From Phylloscopus collybita (taxonomy: Eukaryota; Chordata; Aves; Passeriformes; Phylloscopidae): 64,000 nucleotides of DNA. The notes under the pieces were generated by a model. The model did no database searches. It was given only the letters and a program-made list of their open reading frames with translations, and was not told the origin of the DNA. Positions 51,801 to 61,400 of this stretch are shown here, in pieces. Every line of letters begins with the position of its first letter. Position 1 is the stretch's first letter. The stretch lies in contig JAJNNQ010000026.1 of the NCBI GenBank assembly GCA_027886175.1, forward strand, positions 22,958,001 through 23,022,000. The letters run 5' to 3'. Made by a program: the position numbers and the translations under genes.

Positions 51801-54800
51801 ATTAATCAAGCCTGCGTGCTGGCAGTGTATGAAGACAAGAGTGTCCCAGAGCTGAAATTCTCTTTTAGATTTCCATATCTAGTTTCAGTTGCTTTGGAGA
51901 AGGAAGCTGTCATGTGGGTTAAGAGTCTGAAAAATCATTTAGTACAGAAATTACCATTATGAGTTTTTAAGTGGCAGAATGCTTCCATTGTATTGTGTGT
52001 GTTTGAAATGCTTTTGTTGTACTACAGGACAGTGTCTCTGAATACATATTTCAATTTGTCTCCTCGTAAACTGGACAGGTTGAGAAGCTCAGAGCTGAAG
52101 CAGGAAATCAGTGTGTGCAACAGAAGAAACGTTGGCAAGACAGAGCAGCAGATGCCAAAAGAATTCAGGATCTTGAGCGACAAGTATGCAATAAAAGAAC
52201 TGTCCTTCATTTTACCTTTGTTTCAGATAAGGTCTCTTAAAACCCTAGTGCTTTCATAAGGATAAAGCATAGCATGAGGTTCTGTGATAAAGTAACTTGT
52301 GTTTTTGAACACTCATAAACACAAAAAGTTACTATTATTTACTTAGAAAGAGCTCTTCTTGCTACTATGTTCTAACAAGCTGATCCCTTTTAAAATCTTT
52401 TAAAATAACTGTTTAGAGTTTCTTCGAAGGGGCATGAGGGCAAAAGCTAAAGCTTGTTGTTTGCCTTCTAAGACTCCTGTCCACATTCAGTAATTCCTTA
52501 ACAGTATGACAAATTTCAACCGAGTTGATTCAAGAGTAGGGGTTTAAATTCTATTGGATTCTTGTAAGATTCATGAAAACTGGGGGAATGGAGACCATAA
52601 AATCCATGCTTCTACTAAAGAAACATCAAGTAGAAGTGGGGCTTCCTGAATTTTAAGAGGTGGCAGTTGCATTAGTTAGAGATGTGGGACTCATGGGCAA
52701 GAGCCTTTGCAGATTTCTGATATGACTGTCTTATCCATAGATAAGAGAGAGATTTGTTATTAATGTTGCATGCAAGCTGTTAATTTTACATTATTGCAGA
52801 CTACAAAATAAAAGGCATATAATTTGTTATTAGGAGAATAATTCCAGTATTGCTATGAAATATTTTTACCGGTTGGAAAAGTAGAATGTGAATGCAAATC
52901 CAGAAAAAAGCATATTCACAGCATTAGGAGCTATACTCAAATCCCTTTTTTTGACTTTCTTTAGACTATTGACAGAAGGCAATCTGAAGACCAGAGCAAT
53001 ATTTTGTTTAAGATCATGTGTAACTTAGTCAGTAAGAGACAATGAGTCTTGCTTTTCTGTAAACAAAAACATAAATGAGAGAAATATAAAATTATTCTCA
53101 ATATATGCATCTATAATTTCCATTCTTCCACCTTAAGGGAATGAAATTTGTTAATATTCTGTCACTTATTTCTGTTCCCTTTTCATTAGAACTTTATTAT
53201 TTTTGACCTTTGACTTAATTTTCTTATGAATAGATCAGAGAAATGGAAGGAATTATAAAAAAAAGGTATCCAAATTCTTTGCCAGCTTTGATTTATGCTG
53301 CTGCTGCTGCTGAGAAAACGAATGATCTTTTGGCTAAAACAAATACAGTTGAATTTTTGGAGAGAAGAATAAAGAAATTAGAAACAGAACTTGAAGGTAA
53401 AGATGATGAAGCTAAGAAAAGCCTTCGTGCCATGGAACAACAGTTTCAAAAAATAAAGGTAAAAGTTGCGTAACCCACTTTGCAAGTAGTAGTCACAAGG
53501 CAACTGGAGTCTAACACAGGGTAGTGGTTAAAACTGAAGGCAAAGACCACATTCAAGGGAAAGAAAATACTCAAAAGAATTTAGAACTGGAATTTCAGTA
53601 CCTTCAGCACCTAAGATAAAAATAGCATTGAAATTTGTAGGGTAGTATTGAAACAAAGAGAACATGGTTTCGAGGCATAATAATTTAATTCTTACAATTA
53701 AGGTGTTTTTCACCTGTGGGTCAGAGTAGCTGCTTATCTACTTCCTTGCTGTTCCAAAGGCTGTCATTTCAAAGGTCTCCTGACTGAGCATTTCTGCAGG
53801 GAACATTGGGAGCCACTGAACATGGCATCCAAAAATTACATGATAGTGAGCCTAAAGACTCGGGTTAGGAAGAGTGGAACTCTGCCATTTCACTTCCAGG
53901 AAGAGGTGAACTGCACAGGTGAACTTGCTTAATGAGCAAGAAAGGAAAGCATTGGCCGCTTGTTCCAACTTTTCTCCACATGTCGCTCCTTATACTTTCC
54001 TCAAAGGTCATCCAAGCTATTAAGGAGGTTAGGTTTTCCTCAGCTCATTAGGAGGAAAGATTCTGTGTCTCTTTGAATTCATACTTTTATCTTCATACTT
54101 ATAAGTACATAAAAAGAAAGAGCTGTCCTGTTAAAAGTTAGTATGTTTTGAAAAATGTGAAGTACCATTTTGAAGATGTGACATAAATGTTTGCCAGCTG
54201 ACATATAACAAGTACACAATGACAAAATTAACATTGCTAGCATCTGAAGAGAACTCAATTACATAAAAATGAAATACTTTCTTGTCAACATAATTTTCTA
54301 TCCCATAGTTACTACATCCAGTGTGATTAGATTTTTTATAGTAGATGTTTTGAATAATTCTGTTTTACAGCAGAATTGTTTCCCTCACTAATTTCTGAAC
54401 TGTAGTTTGTTAGTAATCCTGATTTGTATCCTCTTCTGAAATCTTGCCTCAGATGGGCAGTAACTTTAAAGAATAATAGGAAGAGCTAATAATAACAGTA
54501 CACTTATGAAACTGATTTTTTTGTCCCTACTTTCTACTCCCCTCCTAGATACAGTATGAACAAAGACTTGCAGAGCTTGAGCAACTACTTGCCTATGAAT
54601 TTATTAATGAAACACCAAAACTGAATGGTGATAAAGCCACTTCTACAGAACTTGAACAGGAGCTTCAGAATCTAAAGAAGGCCCATCAGATCACTGTTGG
54701 AAACCTCCAAACAGAAATTGAAAATCTTAAAAGTCAAAATTCTCAATTAAAACTCAGAAGTAAAAATGATAATAAAGATTTAGAGTCCATGGACTCTAAG

Positions 54801-55364
54801 ATGAAACAAGGTAACACAAAAGACAGGTTATTAAAACTAAATGAGGAACTGGTCACCAAAAACAGAGAAATACAAGACCTCACAAAAACTGTAGAGAAAC
54901 TTCAAAAAGAAAGGATGATGATGTTGTCTGATAATAATTTGAGAAATAAAACAAACACTAGTGGAAACTCTACAGAGGTCTTGAAAAAGAATACTTCAGC
55001 AACAGATGGAAGGAATTCCAACAACACTGAACCCTGTCTAAGCATTTTCAATGATGACAAAATACACCAACCACATACCTTTTCTGATTCTCGTCTCTCT
55101 GAAGTTCTGCAAGAAAATGCACATCTGAAAGAGGAGCTGGAGAGATTGTCCCTAGAAATGAGCCAGCAGCGGGTGAAGTCTCAGGCAGCACTGGCTTATT
55201 CTGAAAGTAACATACGAAGGTAAATGCTCAACATATTCCTTTGAAAACCTTCTTAAAGTGCTGGCAAGCACTTTTAAGTAGCACATTAACATGTCAGCCA
55301 TGTGTGAAGGCTGGTTTCTTATACCTTCATTTGTACTGTTTTCTGGCTTTAGGAGGGGTTTGGG

Positions 55365-55409
<45 letters not shown>

Positions 55410-58400
55410 TTACTTTGTGGGGTTTTTTTAAGCAGTGTATTGTCACAGTTCTTTCTTCAAGCAAACCTGTATTGATTCTTTTATCAATACTACAATTTCT
55501 TACACTTTTAAGTAAACTATCTCAGTGTAAATCATCATATCTTAAATGCTTTGTGTTGTATAGCATTAATATTTGGTCCATGTTCTTTCCTTCAAACCTG
55601 GGATATGCTTTCAGTGGGATTTATTTGGCCAGCTAGTCTAGTCTCACCTTAGATCCCATCCCAATCAAAGTAGAAGAAATAGGCATATTTAGATTGCAAC
55701 ACATTGTTTTCTAAAATAGATACCTGAAAGAAGATAGCTGCATTATGATTAAAAAGCATGTGTTTTCTCACCACTGTTTTAGTAAGAGGAACCGGCAAAG
55801 ATGATTGACTGAATTTTCTGTATCCAAACTGCCTCTGGTTAGATGATACATGTATCCACCATTGTAGGTTTCCCACTCTTTCCTCCCTTCAGAGCAATAG
55901 AAGCAATGGTGGTCCTGTCTTGCAATGTTTTGTTGGGAAATATCAAAGATATGCTGCCTTTAACATTATTGTTATTTTGTGTGTTCAAGTGAGAAGCTGC
56001 TGCATTTTTGAAGAACTCTCTGTAGCTGCTTTACTACATCTTACATTTCTCTTGCTCTGTTCAGGATGCAGGAAGACACAGCAGAATACATTGCATCTCT
56101 GAAAGCTTCCCACCAGAGGGAAGTCGAGAAAATTGTTTGCCAGCATGCAAAGGAACATTCTACTTCTAAAGTGGCTGAATTAAAAAACAGAATTTCAACA
56201 CAGGAGGTAAGATACACTAGATACATTACTTACATACAGATACATATTAAAGTTATTTCTTTCTGTGTTACTATAAACTTACTTTCTTTCAAGTAGGATC
56301 TATTGTTCTAAAAATCATCCTGTGCCACAGTACTCACAGAATCCCAGAATGACTGAGGTTGGAAGGGACCTCTGAAGGTCATCTTGTCCAGCTGCTCTGC
56401 TCAGGAGGGTCATCCAGGACCATGACCAGGTGGTTTTTGAGTATCTCTAAGGAGGGTGATCCCACCACCTCTCTGGGCTGTTTTACACATGGTATAAAGG
56501 GTAGAAAGGGCTGTTTCATTCAGATTATTTAAGAACATTTTGAAGTGAGGAAAGTAACTTGAAGATTGAGGCTTGTTTTCATGTACTACATATGTACCTG
56601 TGTGCTGTTTAACAGCCCACGCACACACACATGTTGGAGGCAGTGTTGTTAATGCACACATCACTTACACCTGCAGTACTACAATCACAGAATCATAGAA
56701 TGTTAAGGGGTTGGAATGGACCTCAAAGATCATCTACTCAGAAGCCCCTTTGCCATGAGCAGGGATGCCTCCAACTAGACCAGGTTGCTCAAGGCCTTAC
56801 TCAGCCTGACTTTGAACACTGCCAGGGTTGGGGCATCCACAGCCTTCCTGGGCAGCCTGTGCCACTGTCTCATTATCCTCACAGTAAAGAATTTCTGCCT
56901 AATGTTTAACTGGAACTTACCCTCTTTCAGTTTATACCCATTACTCCTTGTGCTATCAGTTCCTGGTGATGAATCTCTCTCTGGCTTCCTTGTAGGCCAC
57001 CTTCAGATACTGGAAGGTTGCTATGAGGTTTCCACAAAACCTTCTTTTCTCCAGGCTGAACAGGCCAAACTTTCTCAGTGCTGCTTATTTTTTTCTGTAC
57101 TTCTCCAGGTTTTCACATGTTGTCATGGGCGTGTATGCTAACGACAAAATATTTTAAACTTTTTGTAGATATTAATAAAACATCTACAAGAACAACTTGG
57201 TGACCAAGAGGGATGTCAGGAAGCTCTTTTAGTTTCAAGGATAAGAGAGCAACTCCTACAAAAAGAGGTATATTTAAATTTCAATGGGGGTACCTTAGCC
57301 TAATAAGAGTTTTCATCCTAATTCATGTCAAGTCTCAAATAAAAGCCTTATCATAAAATAAGTCTTAGAAACAAAATCTTTCTCAGTTGCTTCTACATCA
57401 AATATCCCTGAGAATGCAAGGTTTTTCTAGTGTGACCAGGAGAGCAACACAGAACAGGATGCAGAACTTTGATCTTTTTTGGTTTTAATCTTTTTATCGT
57501 GGTTTTTTTTTTTTATTTATTTTGTTTGAAATGTCTGATATCTGTAAGAAGTTTGATCAGCAGGTTTAATCCAGGTTTTCATATCTTCTGTGAGTTATAG
57601 TGGGTAGTGGTAAATAGACCATAGGACTTTTTCTTTATTCCTGTCTGTTAAGAGGATTTTTTATTACTGTTTTCAAAAGCTTTTCTTTTTTCATCCTCCA
57701 TTGTCATAAAACTGACTTAGGCAGTTACATTCTTGGCTTTTTCCTCTGCTATCTCTGAAACTTAATGTGTCTTAAGGGAGAGTTAGCTATAAAAGTTATG
57801 AAATTCAATGGGTTTTGAGAGAAGCATATAGGTTATTTTTCTAATCTTCTACTTCCATCAATAGCACATAATTAAAAATTACACTTGTTCTTATCTTTGC
57901 TTTTGGGTTAATGTTGTGTCAAATTGCTGTCCACCTTTTAGCTCAAGCATTTAGAATCATTGGCTATGCTTTTGTTGTTCTTGAAGTACTGCCAGTCTTT
58001 GTTGCCACCTCCTGTTCAGGAGGAGGATGTAGCCTGTCTCACCATTGTGCCTATACTTCATTCTCCATCTCCTTGATGTATGAACATCACTAATTTTAAC
58101 TTAATTTTGATAATACTCCAACTTGCAAGGGGTATTAAAAGCGATTCATCTTAATCTTGCTAAACTCAGACATATCTGGGTATTTATCTTACACATGCAA
58201 AATTCCACTTCTGTTGTGATGTATTTGTATTAAACTCTGGGTTTGTAGGGGGAGAAAAAACATGCCCTATTAAACAAGTTCTGTGTTTGCAGAATAGAGG
58301 CCAAGACTTTGGGTTCATGTAGATGTTGGTTTTCCTTACAAAGCTTGTTTCATTCCAGTGGTGTCAGTATATGTAATACTTCTTCCTGGAAAAACAGGAC

Positions 58401-61400
58401 GAGAGTACGAGACAAATGTTATTGTTTCCTCTATGACTGCTTTACAGATTATTGACAGTGATGGTTTCAGAGAGAGATCATCCAGTCTGACCCACATGGT
58501 AGAGGCCAACTTCAAGGTGCTGGTATTTAAGAAATTGTAAAGGAGTATCTTTGTTAAAGAAATCAGTGCAAGACTGACAGAGAGAAATATTTATGTAAAG
58601 CCTTGCTTTTGCCCTCTAGCAAAACTTCTACGCTGTTTTTAAAATACATCTTTAAGCATTAAATGGTTAAATAATTTTTACTGAGAAAAGAAGACTGGAA
58701 ATGGAAATGGCAGTGATAGGGGAAAGCACCTCACTGGTAATAGGTTTGAGTCCTTTGTCTAAAATGGTGGTACGTCAGAAAGGGCAAAGCTTTTCCTGAG
58801 GCTTCTTGGAGGATTGTTATTTGAATGCTAATCTCAGAAATGCTGTTCATGGATGTTTTCCATTAACTGAGTACTTCTTCTCCTTAACAGCTTGCATGTA
58901 GCACTGCATTGTATTTGACGTGGTTTTGTTGCTGGCAAAGTACACAGAGCCCATTTTCTCCTGGGGCATTTTTCCCCTTGTGAGATCATTCCACTATAAT
59001 TTTAAATTGTATTTAATTATATACTTAAGACCACACATCACCCCTTCCCTTCAATGTGGCAGCTTTGGTAGCCAAGCAGCAGACAATCAGTTGCACAGAC
59101 CTTTTGAAACGAAGGCTTCTGCTCCTCTCACAAATGTGGCTGAACAGGCTCAAAGCTGCCGGAGTAATGGACACGCAAAAATGTACTGACATAGGCCTTG
59201 TTAGTTTAGAAAGCCACCTAAAAATTTGGAAATAATAGTAAGATGCCTTAGAGTCACTTCTCAGTAAGAGTGACAACATCTTACAAAGACACAGTGCTTC
59301 CAGCTACTTGAATTCACAGCAGAGAGCCAAGGATGGCTGAGTGCTTGAAGAGGGTTAGCAACCCTCAAATATATTGGCTAAGGGGAGCTAAGGACTATCA
59401 TAAGGGATAAAGATGTCAGAGTTTTCACTGTACTTTACTTACACACATGAAGAGTGACAAAAAATACTTTGGATATTAAATGAAGGAATATCAAGTTACT
59501 TAAAATAGGCAAAGAATGAAAATAAAGAAAACTTCCCTGAATTTCTGGAGGATTGGGAAATCAGTTTTAAGTAATTGTCAAGTTGATTTTACCTGGTAAC
59601 TAGTAAACTTACATGCAGGCTTGTAATCATCTCTCTTAGCAGCATGTCTTTAATTTACTCCTTAGAAATACACTGGTATCTTTTGTATTTGGTCTTTAGC
59701 TTGGGTGTGAGATGGGATTGTGTAAGAACATCTAATCATAATGTTCTCTGTTAACTTTTGTTGTATGAAGTATAAAATGTGACATGATGTGAAATGCGAC
59801 AAATGTGAAATGAAAGAACATAATCCCTTCATAAGTTTATTAACAGGACTTGATTTATCAAAGAGGACTAGACTTTCATATCCTCAGGCTACTTCTTGGA
59901 AATGAAAAATTCTGATATAAGTCCCTGAATTCCTGTTAAAGCTTTTGAACAAAGATTTTTCTTCTATGTCTTCCTTTCCACAGCTTTTGAATGTAATGAT
60001 TAAACAATGCAAATGCATTTTTAAAGGAATCTGGTTTATACACTGCCTAACACAATGATAAAAATTTTCATCAATTCTCTTTGACTGTAGGTAACAAAAT
60101 TGTTGGAAGAACTGAAAGAGGCTAGGGAGAGCCAAAGTCCTGAAATGAAACATTTCTTGTGCCTGGAAAAGAAAATCAAGCATATAGAGAGCAGATATGC
60201 AGAAAGAGAGCATGAAATTCAAAAGGTACATCAGTGCATAACTGCATTTGCTTCTCAAGAGCAATTTATTGGTTTAACTGTAGTTTTATGGTATTTTTCA
60301 GGCTTATTTAGCTCGCACTGCAGGAGGGAGATAGCTTTTATACAGCCATGGTTTTGTCTTTGCCTGCTAATGCAAGTGAATGAAGGTGCAGGCCTGGTCA
60401 GCTTGGCCCTACTGTGGTAATTAAGATTACTTGTGTAACTTCCTTTCAGCCTGGTCTAAGAAGGTGTTGCTGTTCCAGAGGTTTGGGCAACGTGACTTCT
60501 GGAGTCAGTATCATTATTTCATACTACAGTTATACAATGAAAGAGAGCTACTGAAAACAGATGAGTTTGGAATGCAGAGTCTCAGCTATGATATATTCCT
60601 CAACTGAACTGTAATTATCTAGTCCTAGCAGCTCTATTCAGAAAAGCTACATTAAAAGTATAGAAATACCTTACTTTATTTTAAAATTTAAAACCAGATC
60701 TCAAGGAATATACTTTTAATGTACAGGTATTTTTTTGTCATAGAAGGATTTCTTCTTGTACATTTCTATATCAGATACTTGTTTTCTTTCAAAAAAGACC
60801 TGTGCATAAAACAAATCATTGGATTAAAAACAAACCCTGTTGCCACTGTTATTTTTGTTCACATTCTGCCTGTCCTGCTAAAGGTAACAGTAACACAGTT
60901 TAATTATTTGCTGTTAATTTGTTTTTATATAATGTGATGATGTCTTTACCGTTTCTGTGAAATGTTTGCTGCTGCCTACTCTAATCTAGCTCCACTAAAT
61001 ACCAATAGTATTTACTAAGATGTTTTGTAATGTTTTGGGGTTTTCTTTAAGAAATAATAGTTAGTTATGTATATTAATTTCATAATTAATTTCATCTTTT
61101 TGTGGTGCTCCTGCCCTTGTTACATATTAAGCTTTGGGTTTTGTTTTGTCCTAGTTTTTCTCCTTTGAGCATCGGCACTGGGGCATTGAACAGTTGCCCA
61201 AATGAATTATATCAAAGTGAATAGTGTAGAAAAGGAAATTGCTGAGCATGAAGATAGCAGGTTATCCTAAGTATCAAACTGCAAATATGGTACTTATGGC
61301 CTTTAAGTGATGGGCTTTCTTTAAAGAATCTATTACAGTTAATTGCAGTGTGGAGATTTTGATCTCTTATGACACTTCTTATGTTGTATATTTTAATAGG

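Noticed and set aside
55241..55636. 131-codon plus-strand frame downstream of exon 24
   Set aside because: Begins in the intron after a clear donor and is largely poly-Phe from the T tract.
56631..57141. Plus-strand frames of 92 and 118 codons
   Set aside because: They lie inside an antisense CR1 fragment and match no protein.
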